Shown: piece after piece, positions 1-8,796 of the stretch
How positions within the stretch are numbered: position 1 is the first letter of the stretch
Layout of the letters: every line of letters begins with the position of its first letter
Origin: Romboutsia lituseburensis
Lineage (GTDB): Bacteria; Bacillota; Clostridia; Peptostreptococcales; Peptostreptococcaceae
Length of the DNA stretch: 64,000 nucleotides
Direction of reading: 5' to 3'
NCBI RefSeq assembly: GCF_024723825.1
Contig: NZ_JANQBQ010000001.1
Span: 930,001 to 994,000 of the forward strand
Made by a program: the position numbers and the translations under genes
Notes under the pieces: generated by a model
The model's database searches: none
Seen by the model: only the letters and a program-made list of their open reading frames with translations
What the model was told of the DNA's origin: nothing

Positions 1-273
1 ATCTACTCCATTTTTTATAGATTCCTTAGGTGCTAAAAATGCCCCTTCAAATCCAACTGGATTATCTATTAGTTCTACATTTTCAACTTTTAATCCATGT
101 ACCTTCTTTAGAAACTCTAAAGTGCTATTAATATCTTTATTTTCTATAGCGTCTTCTACTTTATGTGTATCTTCTTTTAATTTTTTGCTTCCTGTAGGCT
201 TCATAAAAATGTACCCACCGATTAAAACTGATGTCGTTACTAAAATTCCTATTACCAACGTCTTTTTGTTCAT
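1..273 (-). CDS. Partial membrane-anchored hypothetical protein (C-terminus outside window)
   Basis: An open frame runs from an ATG at 273 to the left edge of the window without a stop, giving 91 N-terminal residues. The ATG is preceded by a usable ribosome-binding site (AGAGGTAG, about 6 bases upstream). The protein begins MNKKTLVIGILV and has one hydrophobic segment at about residues 5-22, followed by a lysine-rich, soluble stretch. This looks like a signal anchor or uncleaved signal peptide with an extracytoplasmic domain. I do not recognise the family and the missing C-terminus prevents assignment. It is transcribed away from the orphan gene at 430, so the two share a divergent intergenic region. 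Confidence 0.6.
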   Translation of the reverse strand, partial: MNKKTLVIGILVTTSVLIGGYIFMKPTGSKKLKEDTHKVEDAIENKDINSTLEFLKKVHGLKVENVELIDNPVGFEGAFLAPKESIKNGVD

Positions 274-363
274 AAATACTACCTCTAATTTTTTATATTT
301 TTAATAAACTACTAGACTTATTATAAATAATTTTTTCTGTAATTTCCACAAAATAATAATACC

Positions 364-392
364 TTGCTTTTATTGAATTTTTTAATTATAAT
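364..392 (+). promoter_or_regulatory. Candidate sigma-A promoter for the 142-aa orphan gene
   Basis: TTGCTT (364-369), a 17-base spacer and a perfect TATAAT (387-392) stand upstream of the ATG at 430. Spacing and -10 are ideal, the -35 has four of six consensus bases. In such AT-rich DNA a chance match is possible. Confidence 0.45.
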
Positions 393-429
393 TACATTCA
401 TCATAAATACTAAATAAGGAGATATATAG

Positions 430-858
430 ATGAAAGTTTATTTGCCAAAAATAATATATGATTCACCGACTAAACTACCACCATTAGAAAAAAATATTTT
501 TTATTATATTGTATATAGAGTATTTAAATCCAATATTGAAAACAATAAAAATCTTAATTTAGAAATTAATATAGATGAAATTATAAGCATTATAGATAAC
601 TCTACACTACAATTATTAGATATAAAAGCTCAAACTATTAATGCACTCAACAACCTTAATAGAATAAATATAAGTTTAGTAGACAATGGATTTCATATAA
701 AACTTTCTCCATTTGAAAGTGTTTATTTAAGTTATCCTACTGTTTATGTAACTATTAACCCTATAATTGTTGAATACTTAGACCAAATATCAATTGGAAA
801 TTATGTAGTCTTTAATTTACTTACAAATTCTGTAGTAAACAGTTATAAAATTATTTAA
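430..858 (+). CDS. Hypothetical protein, 142 aa, winged-helix-like N-terminal half
   Basis: The ATG at 430 follows an AAGGAG-type ribosome-binding site and the gene ends at a clear terminator, so it looks like a genuine single-gene unit. The protein is cytoplasmic: no signal peptide or membrane segment. Residues about 16-82 have an alternation of helices and charged turns (a long amphipathic helix, then a 'LDIKAQTINALNNLN' helix and an 'INISLVDNG' hairpin) that reminds me of the first winged-helix domain of Rep_3-type replication initiators, but this is only a pattern impression and there is no second domain. I do not recognise the family. It sits between convergent and divergent neighbours with no functional link. 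Confidence 0.7.
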   Translation: MKVYLPKIIYDSPTKLPPLEKNIFYYIVYRVFKSNIENNKNLNLEINIDEIISIIDNSTLQLLDIKAQTINALNNLNRINISLVDNGFHIKLSPFESVYLSYPTVYVTINPIIVEYLDQISIGNYVVFNLLTNSVVNSYKII

Positions 859-862
859 TAAG

Positions 863-898
863 AAACACTAGATACTTTTTAGCATCTAGTGTTTTTTA
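863..898. terminator. Bidirectional rho-independent terminator
   Basis: AACACTAGAT (864-873) pairs with ATCTAGTGTT (884-893), followed by a T-run on the plus strand. It ends the 142-aa gene. On the minus strand it directly follows the stop codon of the sensor kinase, with a weaker T-run. Confidence 0.85.
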
Positions 899-3800
899 TT
901 AACATTGCTCCATTACTTCATTTGGATTAATAGGTAATATTATTATAAAATTACTTCCTTCTCCTGGAGTACTTTCTACATATATGGTTCCTTTATGAAG
1001 TTTTATTATATGACTTGTAATTGTTAGCCCTAATCCACTTCCACATTTAGCTTCATCTTGTTCATTTAATACCTGGTTAAATCTATCAAATATTATCTTA
1101 TGATACTTCTCTTCTATACCTACACCTGTATCTTGTACACTGATCATAACTTTATCATCTAAATCTTTTACCGTCACAGTTATACTACCACCCTCTGGAG
1201 TAAATTTAGCTGCATTTCCTATTAAATTAATTACACATCTTTCTATTTCATATGGATCACAAGTTATTATTTTTTCTTCCATTTCAGGATCTATTATAAT
1301 ATCAATTCCTTTTGCCTTTATATAGTCTGCTAGTGTAAGGGCCGTTTCTTCCACTAAGTAGACTATGTCAACTTCTTTTAAGTCTATCACATACATATCC
1401 TTTTGTAACTTAGCTCCATCTAATATATTATTAATTAAATTTAATAGTCTGTGACAGTTTTTTTGTGACACATCAATATAATGACCTAGTTTTTCTTCTG
1501 TTATATACGATCCCTTTTTCATTAACCCCATTATTAATTGATTTGTACTGCTTATTACATTTAAAGGTGTTCTTAGCTCATGGGATAAATTTACAAAATA
1601 GCTATTCTTATTTTTTTCTAGCTTTATATTTTCATTAAGTAACAATGTGTTTCTTTCCATTTCTTCACTTAATAGCTTTGTTCTTTCCTTTACTATCTTG
1701 TCTAATGTCTTCATCCTATATTTATGTCTCATTATAATTATAGCTATTAATATAACGTATATAATACATGCTGATGGACTCATCCAGAATGGGCATTTTA
1801 TCGTAAAGTTTACGAAACTTTGGTCTCCTATATTTCCATTGGTATCAATAGCTCGCACTTCAAATGTATAGCTACCTGGAGCCAATCCCTTATATGTAAC
1901 ATAATTATCTTTAGTAACAGAAGATTTCCCTCTATTTCCTAGTAAATAGTATTCATACATAACTTTATTTTTACTTGAATATATAGGCGTAAAAAACTTT
2001 ATTGTTATTGTATCTGTGTTTTCACTAAGATTTAAACCATTTATATCTGAATATTCTTTATCATTTACATTAAATCCATCAAATAATACATTTGATTTAC
2101 TTACTGCTTTATTTACATCCTCTGGATAAAATGCATTTAATCCATTTGGACCACCAAAGAACAACTCTCCATTTTTATTCTTATATGAAGCATTATTATT
2201 AAACTCTTTGCCTTGTATACCATCTGTAACACTTAAATTTTTCACTTTATTATTTTTAGTATCAATTTTAACAATTCCAAAATTAGTACTTGCCCAAATG
2301 TTATTATCATTATCTACTAACACTTCATGAATAGTATTATTTGAAAGACCATTTTGTGTTTTATATTTTATAAATTTTTTAGTTTTTTTATCAAATTTAT
2401 TTAGACCGTTATCAGTTCCTATCCATATATTTTTTTCTTTATCTTCAATTATGCTCATTACATAATTGCTACTTATACTATCTTTATTTGACTGCTCATG
2501 CTTATAGTATTTGATTGATTTTTGATCCGGATTTAGTACACATAATCCTCCATCCTTTAATAATCCTAAGAAATAATTACCTTCACTATCTTGATATATC
2601 TCTTTTACATATAAATTCCTTTTTATATATTCATTCATATTGACTACTTTGCTATTTTTTGTATTGAATATGCATAAACCATTTGTAGTTCCTATCCATA
2701 AATACCCTTTATTATCTAAAAATATATCTTGAACTGATCCTTTAATAAGACCATCCTTTGTATTATAACTTCTTATAGTTCTATTTTTTCTATCTATTTT
2801 TAAAATGCCATTGTCAGTAGCAACAAATATTAAACTTCCACTTCCTGTAATATCATTTATATAATCACAGTCCATTTCTTTATTATTTTTGCTATTTAAA
2901 TATATACAAACATTATCTTTTCTATCTATTATATTTATTCCTTTTGATTTTGTTCCAACCCAGAGATATCCATCGTCATCTTCATATATTCCATGAATCA
3001 TATTTTCACTTAATAGTTGGTCTTTCTCTATACCAGCTTTATAATGCTTTATCTTGTTATTTTTATCAAATATGCCTAATCCTGAATATGTCCCAACCCA
3101 TATAAGGCCTTCTTTGTCTTCCATTAAAGACTTTACATGGTCATATATTAAGCTATTTTTATCATATACTTTATTTATATATGTTTTAAATTTATTATTA
3201 CTTTCATTATATTTTGCAAGACCGCTTTTCGTTCCTATCCACACATTATCATTGCTATCCCTCATAATAGCTTCTATCTGATTTGATGGAACAGAATCTC
3301 TGTCATTAGAATTATGCTTATATTCTCTTATTTCATTATTTTTAGTATTTATCTTATATAAACCTGAGTTATACGTTCCAATCCATACAATATCATGTTT
3401 ATTATCACAATATAACGAACTAACCTCGTCGTCTCCTAAATAATGTTTAAACTCAGTTACCAAATAATTAGTTATAACTTTAAAATCTTTTGAAACTTCA
3501 TCTACCCCAGAATTCATTCCTATCCATAAATGACCATAATTATCTTCATCAATAGAACATATCTCATTACTACTTAATCCATCTGATTGTTTTAGTACAA
3601 TATCGAATGTATTATTATATTCATTGTAAATACTTAATCCTTTATGAGTTGTTACAAGGATTTTATTGTCTTTTGTACATATAATTTTCTTAATATTTCC
3701 ATCTGATATATTACCTTTGTCCTCGGTATAATTGCTTATTTCCCCTGTTTTTATATCTATTTTATTTATACCTCCAACAGTTCCTACCCATATGTTCCCT

Positions 3801-4126
3801 TTATTATCTTCTGCTACATCAGTTATTACGTTACCACTTATACTATTTTTATTTTCTTCATTTTTATAAACCTTGAATTCATAACCATTGTAACGATTTA
3901 AACCATCATTTGTCCCTATCCATATATATCCTTTGCTATCTTGAAATATGCACTCTATAGTTGATTGACTTATACCTGGTTCGATGTATATGTTGTTAAA
4001 ATTTATATTATCTAGGTCTGCATATGATTTAAATCCACTAAACTTTACTATACAAATAATAAGGAAACAAATTATTGTTATTTGTTTTTTTAATACTCTA
4101 TTCTTTCTCATGCCCTTGCCTTTCAA
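899..4126 (-). CDS. Two-component sensor histidine kinase with 14 Reg_prop repeats (double beta-propeller) and Y_Y_Y domain
   Basis: A 1075-residue membrane kinase. An N-terminal hydrophobic segment (about residues 14-32) leads to an extracytoplasmic sensor. I count 14 repeats of the Reg_prop type (W-I-G-T-x-x-G-L), enough for two seven-bladed beta-propellers, over about residues 60-660. A Y_Y_Y domain follows (about 690-775), then a transmembrane helix (about 782-802), a HisKA domain with the phospho-acceptor in SHELRTP, and an HATPase_c domain with N (NLIGNAAKF), G1 (DTGVGI), F (FDRF) and G2 (GSGLGL) boxes. This is the layout of Bacteroides hybrid two-component systems without their receiver and AraC domains. 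No response regulator lies nearby, so it is an orphan. The given start is TTG at 4126 with GGGGAGG about 11 bases upstream; ATG at 4111 with GAAAGG 7 bases upstream is nearly as good. The ligand is unknown. Confidence 0.93.
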   Translation of the reverse strand: MKGKGMRKNRVLKKQITIICFLIICIVKFSGFKSYADLDNINFNNIYIEPGISQSTIECIFQDSKGYIWIGTNDGLNRYNGYEFKVYKNEENKNSISGNVITDVAEDNKGNIWVGTVGGINKIDIKTGEISNYTEDKGNISDGNIKKIICTKDNKILVTTHKGLSIYNEYNNTFDIVLKQSDGLSSNEICSIDEDNYGHLWIGMNSGVDEVSKDFKVITNYLVTEFKHYLGDDEVSSLYCDNKHDIVWIGTYNSGLYKINTKNNEIREYKHNSNDRDSVPSNQIEAIMRDSNDNVWIGTKSGLAKYNESNNKFKTYINKVYDKNSLIYDHVKSLMEDKEGLIWVGTYSGLGIFDKNNKIKHYKAGIEKDQLLSENMIHGIYEDDDGYLWVGTKSKGINIIDRKDNVCIYLNSKNNKEMDCDYINDITGSGSLIFVATDNGILKIDRKNRTIRSYNTKDGLIKGSVQDIFLDNKGYLWIGTTNGLCIFNTKNSKVVNMNEYIKRNLYVKEIYQDSEGNYFLGLLKDGGLCVLNPDQKSIKYYKHEQSNKDSISSNYVMSIIEDKEKNIWIGTDNGLNKFDKKTKKFIKYKTQNGLSNNTIHEVLVDNDNNIWASTNFGIVKIDTKNNKVKNLSVTDGIQGKEFNNNASYKNKNGELFFGGPNGLNAFYPEDVNKAVSKSNVLFDGFNVNDKEYSDINGLNLSENTDTITIKFFTPIYSSKNKVMYEYYLLGNRGKSSVTKDNYVTYKGLAPGSYTFEVRAIDTNGNIGDQSFVNFTIKCPFWMSPSACIIYVILIAIIIMRHKYRMKTLDKIVKERTKLLSEEMERNTLLLNENIKLEKNKNSYFVNLSHELRTPLNVISSTNQLIMGLMKKGSYITEEKLGHYIDVSQKNCHRLLNLINNILDGAKLQKDMYVIDLKEVDIVYLVEETALTLADYIKAKGIDIIIDPEMEEKIITCDPYEIERCVINLIGNAAKFTPEGGSITVTVKDLDDKVMISVQDTGVGIEEKYHKIIFDRFNQVLNEQDEAKCGSGLGLTITSHIIKLHKGTIYVESTPGEGSNFIIILPINPNEVMEQC

Positions 4127-4233
4127 ATATTTTATTTCCTCCCCATTTAAATATTACAATATTTCTTTTTGATTTACAATATTTAACATTTAACCTGTTT
4201 TAACTTTAATATTTACTATTTAGCTTACTTATA

Positions 4234-4271
4234 AAAAAAACCTTCTACTGTTTTAAATGAAGGCTTTTTTT
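4234..4271 (-). terminator. Rho-independent terminator after the SpoVAF-like gene
   Basis: GCCTTC...GAAGG hairpin on the minus strand followed by eight T's, 17 bases past the stop codon at 4288. Flanking A- and T-runs make it potentially bidirectional. Confidence 0.85.
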
Positions 4272-4287
4272 AGCTTATTAATTTTTA

Positions 4288-5703
4288 TTATTTTTTACTT
4301 GATCTTATTGGAGTTCTAAATATTTGTCTCATAAGCGCTATTCTATCAAATGGGTATAAAGGATACAGATATGATTGACCTTCTATTGTTCTATTTGTAG
4401 CTATAAGTAAGAATGTAATTACAATACCTACAATGAATCCCCATACTCCAAATATTCCCGTAAGGATTAAAAGTAACATTCTACAAATTTTAAGAGCAAA
4501 ACCTAGTTCTGTACTTGATTGTGCAAAACTTCCTAGAGATACTATTGCCATATATAATATAGTTTCAGGAACAAACCATCCTGTTTTTATAGCAAAATCC
4601 CCAAGTATTAAGGCTCCAACAACTGATAAAGACATACCTAATGAACCTGGCGTATTTAAAGATGCTAGTTTTAATGCATCAACAGCTATTTCCAATAGTA
4701 CAAATTGTATAATGATAGGCACTGCAAACCCCTTATCTGGTTCTATAAATCTAATCCACTGAGGTAGTATATTTATATATTCTAATAACAATAAGTATAC
4801 AGGAGTAAGTATAAGTGTCATTAGTAAAGTAAAGTTTCTTGTAAACCTTAAATAATTTCCTGTTATTATTGGTTGATAATAATCATCTGCATTTTGCATA
4901 AAATCAAAAATACTTGTTGGCAAAATTATTACATTTGGTGAAGTATCTACAATAATTGCTATTTTCCCTTCGTTAATATGAGCTGCTGCTACATCTGGCC
5001 TTTGAGTTGTTTTAATTTTAGGAAATGGATTATACCATTTAGATTTAGTTAATGCTTCAACTAGACTTTGTTGTCCCATTTCTAATCCTCTTACATTTAT
5101 CTCTTCGAGCTCTTTTTTAATAAAGTTTATAACTTTTTCATCTGCACAACCTTTAATATATCCTATAGATAGATCTGTTTTAGTTTTATTCCCAATATTA
5201 GTCATTTCAAATACTAATTTTTCATCTCTTATTCTTCTTCTAATTAGAGCTGTATTCATTACAATAGTTTCCACAAAACCATCTCTAGGCCCTTTTAAAG
5301 TTTGTTCATTTGGAGGTTCTTCAGTCCCTCTAGCTGGATATGTACGTACATCAAGTAGCATACATTCATCATATCCATCTATTACGATTGCCATAGGGCC
5401 TACTAAGACAGATGTAGTTATCTTTTCTATATCACTTTCTTTATCCACTTCTATATGTGCTATATATTGATTCATAAATGATTGTATACTTTTGACTTGA
5501 TTCATTTCATCCTTTGATATATTCATTATGGTATTTAATATTCGCTCTGTTACATCATCTTTTACAAGTCCATCTATAAAAAACAAATACGACTTTCTTC
5601 CACCTATATATACCTCTCTTGCTATTATATCAAAGCTATCTTTTATCTCTAACCTTGATGAAATTGCATTGTAGTTTTTATCAATACTTTTAGATAACTT
5701 CAT
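4288..5703 (-). CDS. spoVAF: GerA-family spore membrane protein, SpoVAF-like
   Basis: GerA-family proteins are A-subunits of inner-spore-membrane germination complexes; SpoVAF is the member tied to SpoVA and dipicolinic acid channels. The first half is a soluble GerA N-terminal domain with family motifs such as GPRDGFVETI and NTALIRRRI, then SKWYNPFPK and RPDVAAAH, then IIVDTSPNVIILPTS before a C-terminal half with about five or six membrane segments. These motifs match SpoVAF better than nutrient receptors. An in-frame TTG at 5769 exists, but the ATG at 5703 has a perfect AAGGAGG six bases upstream, giving 471 residues, close to Bacillus SpoVAF. No B or C germinant-receptor subunit and no other spoVA gene is adjacent, so it is a stand-alone copy, as often seen in Clostridia. 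The exact subfamily is inference; a germinant-receptor A subunit is the alternative. Confidence 0.85.
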   Translation of the reverse strand: MKLSKSIDKNYNAISSRLEIKDSFDIIAREVYIGGRKSYLFFIDGLVKDDVTERILNTIMNISKDEMNQVKSIQSFMNQYIAHIEVDKESDIEKITTSVLVGPMAIVIDGYDECMLLDVRTYPARGTEEPPNEQTLKGPRDGFVETIVMNTALIRRRIRDEKLVFEMTNIGNKTKTDLSIGYIKGCADEKVINFIKKELEEINVRGLEMGQQSLVEALTKSKWYNPFPKIKTTQRPDVAAAHINEGKIAIIVDTSPNVIILPTSIFDFMQNADDYYQPIITGNYLRFTRNFTLLMTLILTPVYLLLLEYINILPQWIRFIEPDKGFAVPIIIQFVLLEIAVDALKLASLNTPGSLGMSLSVVGALILGDFAIKTGWFVPETILYMAIVSLGSFAQSSTELGFALKICRMLLLILTGIFGVWGFIVGIVITFLLIATNRTIEGQSYLYPLYPFDRIALMRQIFRTPIRSSKK

Positions 5704-5796
5704 AATATCCTCCTTCACTATTTTACTCATAATGGTATTGTTAGCAATTAACATAGATATTATTATCAAATTAAGTATTTATAATTTATAAAATAA

Positions 5797-5840
5797 AAAA
5801 ACAATGAATAAATCTAATTCTAGATTTATTCATTGTTTTT
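5797..5840 (-). terminator. Rho-independent terminator
   Basis: A 19-20 bp perfect stem (AAAACAATGAATAAATCTA and its complement, 4-base loop) with A/T tails on both sides. It overlaps the last base pairs of the 5839 gene and ends that minus-strand transcript. Confidence 0.85.
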
Positions 5841-6726
5841 ACTCTAAATATTCATTTATATATACTGTCAAATCTTGCTCTGCATAATTTAAATTGGGAT
5901 TTAAGGCTATTATAGCAAATATTATACCTATTACTAAAAATAAATTTGATAAAATTGATACTGTTTTTTTATCTTTGTTGCCACTAAAACACTGAGTTAA
6001 AACTAATATAAACATTATTGCCATAGATACAAATGCATATATTTTATATACATAATTTGCAAATACTTTTTTCGCAGTTATTATATAGTCCTCAAAATAC
6101 TCTGTATTTCTATTTGTCTCTTCTGTCTTCGTGTGATTAGATCCTGTGTTAATCTGAAGAACTCGTTTGTCATCTTCATCATATGTTAGCTTATACTCAT
6201 ATTCTCCAAACTTCATATGATTAGTAAATTTAATTTTGCTTGTAAAGTTAACTATATACATAGTAAATCCTAAAAATATAATAAGCATAATAGCTACTAC
6301 TGATTTATTTTTTATTAAAACTCTTTCTATATTCTTTTCTTTATCTCTTATGTTTTTTATATATTTCCTTCCTAGATATGACTCATAAGGTACAAATATT
6401 ACTAACACTAATATTACTTCTAATATAGTAAATCCGTTATATTTAGTCATAAGTATAGAAAGTATTCTAATTATTATATATATATCGACAACTATTACGA
6501 AATTTTTTAACCCATTATTATATTTTTGCTCATCAAAAAATGTATAGTTTTTATACTCTTTTGAATTTTTTAATATGGTTGTAAGCCCTCTATGACACGC
6601 ATACGATGTAAATAATAAAAATGCAATTTCCATTCCATTGTTCATAATAACATCTAGTATGAATCCTAATACTATCATTATTACAATCATCCGCATATCC
6701 TTTTTTTCCAATATTTTCTTACTCAT
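5839..6726 (-). CDS. Hypothetical multi-pass membrane protein, 295 aa
   Basis: About seven hydrophobic segments are visible: two near the N-terminus (residues about 12-45), two at about 80-120, one at about 145-163, and two near the C-terminus (about 230-280). Between the fifth and sixth lies a hydrophilic region of about 60 residues, rich in D, E, K and T, which probably faces one side of the membrane as a small domain. I do not recognise the family. The start at 6726 (MSKKILEKK) is preferred because AAGGGGAC lies 4-6 bases upstream; an ATG at 6741 is in frame but the ribosome-binding site would lie inside the gene. It is a single-gene unit with its own terminator and no informative neighbours. 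Confidence 0.72.
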   Translation of the reverse strand: MSKKILEKKDMRMIVIMIVLGFILDVIMNNGMEIAFLLFTSYACHRGLTTILKNSKEYKNYTFFDEQKYNNGLKNFVIVVDIYIIIRILSILMTKYNGFTILEVILVLVIFVPYESYLGRKYIKNIRDKEKNIERVLIKNKSVVAIMLIIFLGFTMYIVNFTSKIKFTNHMKFGEYEYKLTYDEDDKRVLQINTGSNHTKTEETNRNTEYFEDYIITAKKVFANYVYKIYAFVSMAIMFILVLTQCFSGNKDKKTVSILSNLFLVIGIIFAIIALNPNLNYAEQDLTVYINEYLE

Positions 6727-6808
6727 TTTTGTCCCCTTCATTTATTTTATTTCTCATTTATATCTTAGCATATTTTTACATATTTTTACATGAAAAACGA
6801 AGTATCTA

Positions 6809-7558
6809 TTATTCTATTATCTTTATTTTCAAACTAACATCTCCAAACTTATTCTTCTTTTGAAGTGCTATATTTTTATTAATAAAAATATACTCTAAAA
6901 ATAATACTAGATTAAAAATCATCATTACTAATACAGTATAAATTATTTGGTTTAAGCTTTTTCCAATATTTATTGGAGATGAACTTATATATGCATAATT
7001 AGATCCTAAATATTTATTTAGAATAGCCATCATTATATGAAATACATTTATAAATATGATTGTATTCTTAAAATCTACTATTGTCATTCCAATATTCTTA
7101 ACAAATAATAAATAAATAGATCCCCATAATAAAAACAAGTGTCCTATGAAATATGAAAATTGAGTTACATGAGGAAATACAAATGGATCTAACCCTGGAA
7201 ACAGTAAGGCTGCTATTGATCCAAATATACCTAAATATGATCCTAGTTTCATTATATATTTTTGATTAAGTATAAGACCTAAACCTATGCATATTATTGC
7301 TACCCTACAATGATATAATGGAAGAGCTTCCTTAAATAAGTCTGTATCACTAATAAAGTACCAACTATATAAAATAATTTGCTGTAAAATTAATATTACT
7401 CCTATAAAAAGTTCTATTTTACGATTTTCAATTTTCCTTATTAATATAAAAATACTTATAATTGCCATTAAAAATAATATAAAAAGATGCATTCTCCCAA
7501 ACATAATAAAATTATTATGTTCTATATTTCCTCTAAAAAAATATTTAAAACTTTTCAT
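6809..7558 (-). CDS. YwaF / TIGR02206 family integral membrane protein
   Basis: A 249-residue protein with about seven transmembrane helices, short loops and a conserved 'LPLYHCR' segment followed by 'GLGLIL', the pattern of the TIGR02206/YwaF family (distantly related to eukaryotic TMEM164). The biochemical function of the bacterial family is not established. The reading frame extends upstream to 7624, but the ATG at 7558 follows a strong GAGGAGGGA eight bases upstream and starts a typical N-terminus (MKSFKYFFRG, then an 'MFGRMHLF' helix), so the upstream codons are not expected to be translated. No operon partner is evident. Confidence 0.82.
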   Translation of the reverse strand: MKSFKYFFRGNIEHNNFIMFGRMHLFILFLMAIISIFILIRKIENRKIELFIGVILILQQIILYSWYFISDTDLFKEALPLYHCRVAIICIGLGLILNQKYIMKLGSYLGIFGSIAALLFPGLDPFVFPHVTQFSYFIGHLFLLWGSIYLLFVKNIGMTIVDFKNTIIFINVFHIMMAILNKYLGSNYAYISSSPINIGKSLNQIIYTVLVMMIFNLVLFLEYIFINKNIALQKKNKFGDVSLKIKIIE

Positions 7559-7672
7559 TCTTCCCTCCTCGTTGTTTCTTCTTTTTTGTAATATAAACAA
7601 ACGCATTGTTGTATTATACAACATTTTGTCTGTTTTAGTAAAGCAAGTTTATTTTTCAAATATTTTCTAAAT

Positions 7673-7713
7673 AAAAATAACCTATAAAGTTAAACTTTAT
7701 AGGTTATTTTTAT
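7673..7713 (-). terminator. Rho-independent terminator
   Basis: AAATAACCTATAAAGT / ACTTTATAGGTTATTT, a 16 bp stem with a 3-base loop and flanking A/T-runs. It ends the 7728 transporter transcript. Confidence 0.85.
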
Positions 7714-7727
7714 TTTATTTAATCTTA

Positions 7728-8633
7728 TTAATTAGTTTCTTCTTTTTTTGTTGTTTTCTTAACCATAAGATTTGTACATATTCCACATATTATCAGAATA
7801 CCTGCTATTATTTTTATAATCGATATAGATTCTCCTAGTATACAAAATGCTAGCACCATAGAAAATACAGGTACTAAATTAATAAATAATGAAGTCTTTG
7901 TTGGACCAATTTTTTTTATAGATATTTGTTGTATTAAATATCCGCCTACTGAAGGGAATATAGCCATATAAATTACAGACATCCACCCATTAAAAGTAGT
8001 GTGTGGAATGTATACCCAAGGCTTTTCAAGTATAACTAGAGGTATTAAAATTATCACACATGTTAAAAATGCATAACTAGTTATTTTAATAGGTGAGTAA
8101 ACCTCAAGTACCTTCTTTGATAAAACTCCATAAGTTGCCCAGCATAATACAGCTACCATCATTAATATATCACCTATATTAAACTTCATATTGAATAATA
8201 CGCTCATATTTCCATTGGTAGTTATAAGAATTACTCCAAATAAAGATATTAAAATTCCTAATATATTTTTATAAGTTATTTTATCTTTCAAAAATATACA
8301 TGCTAATATAGTTGTTACTATTGGGTTTGTAGCTCCTATTAATGATGAATTTGTTGCAGTAGTATATTTTAAAGATAGGAAAAAGAATACATGGTACCCT
8401 ACCATTCCTACTACCCCTAAAACTAAAAACGTTTTCAAATCCTGTTTAGTAATTTTCCAGTTTTCTTCTGTTTTTATAAGTATTATAAAAATAATTATTG
8501 TTGCTATCAAAAATCTAAAAAAAACTAAAGAAAATACCGGAAACTCTGCTATTGAAAATTTCCCTGCTATAAATGCGCCTGCCCAAAATATAGTTGCAAA
8601 CAGCATCATGTACTTTTCAAATTTTTCTTTCAT
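7728..8633 (-). CDS. DMT-superfamily transporter (EamA family)
   Basis: A 301-residue inner-membrane protein with ten predicted helices in two EamA repeats (about residues 10-140 and 155-290). Typical signatures include 'FFRFLIATIIIF' in the first repeat and 'PSVGGYLIQQISIKKIGPTKTS' near helix eight, the latter split here only by position in the repeat. EamA transporters export metabolites or amino acids; the substrate cannot be read from sequence. The ATG at 8633 has a GGGGGAG ribosome-binding site. It is monocistronic, flanked by its own terminator. Confidence 0.88.
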   Translation of the reverse strand: MKEKFEKYMMLFATIFWAGAFIAGKFSIAEFPVFSLVFFRFLIATIIIFIILIKTEENWKITKQDLKTFLVLGVVGMVGYHVFFFLSLKYTTATNSSLIGATNPIVTTILACIFLKDKITYKNILGILISLFGVILITTNGNMSVLFNMKFNIGDILMMVAVLCWATYGVLSKKVLEVYSPIKITSYAFLTCVIILIPLVILEKPWVYIPHTTFNGWMSVIYMAIFPSVGGYLIQQISIKKIGPTKTSLFINLVPVFSMVLAFCILGESISIIKIIAGILIICGICTNLMVKKTTKKEETN

Positions 8634-8755
8634 TATGTCTCCCCCTTTTTATTATTTTGTCAATATATGTAAATTATATCATTAAATTGACATTTTTCTT
8701 ATTAATATATAAATCTTAATTTTCAAAATAGTGATTTTTTTAAAATAATAAAAAT

Positions 8756-8789
8756 AAAAAGTAGATAAGCTTAAAATTTATCTACTTTT
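8756..8789 (-). terminator. Rho-independent terminator after murJ
   Basis: AAAAGTAGATAA / TTATCTACTTTT stem with T-rich tail on the minus strand, just past the stop codon at 8797. Confidence 0.85.
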
Positions 8790-8796
8790 CTTACAT

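Noticed and set aside
4127-4230. Separate small gene or response regulator between kinase and spoVAF
   Set aside because: The gap is about 160 bases and holds only A/T-rich leader and a terminator.
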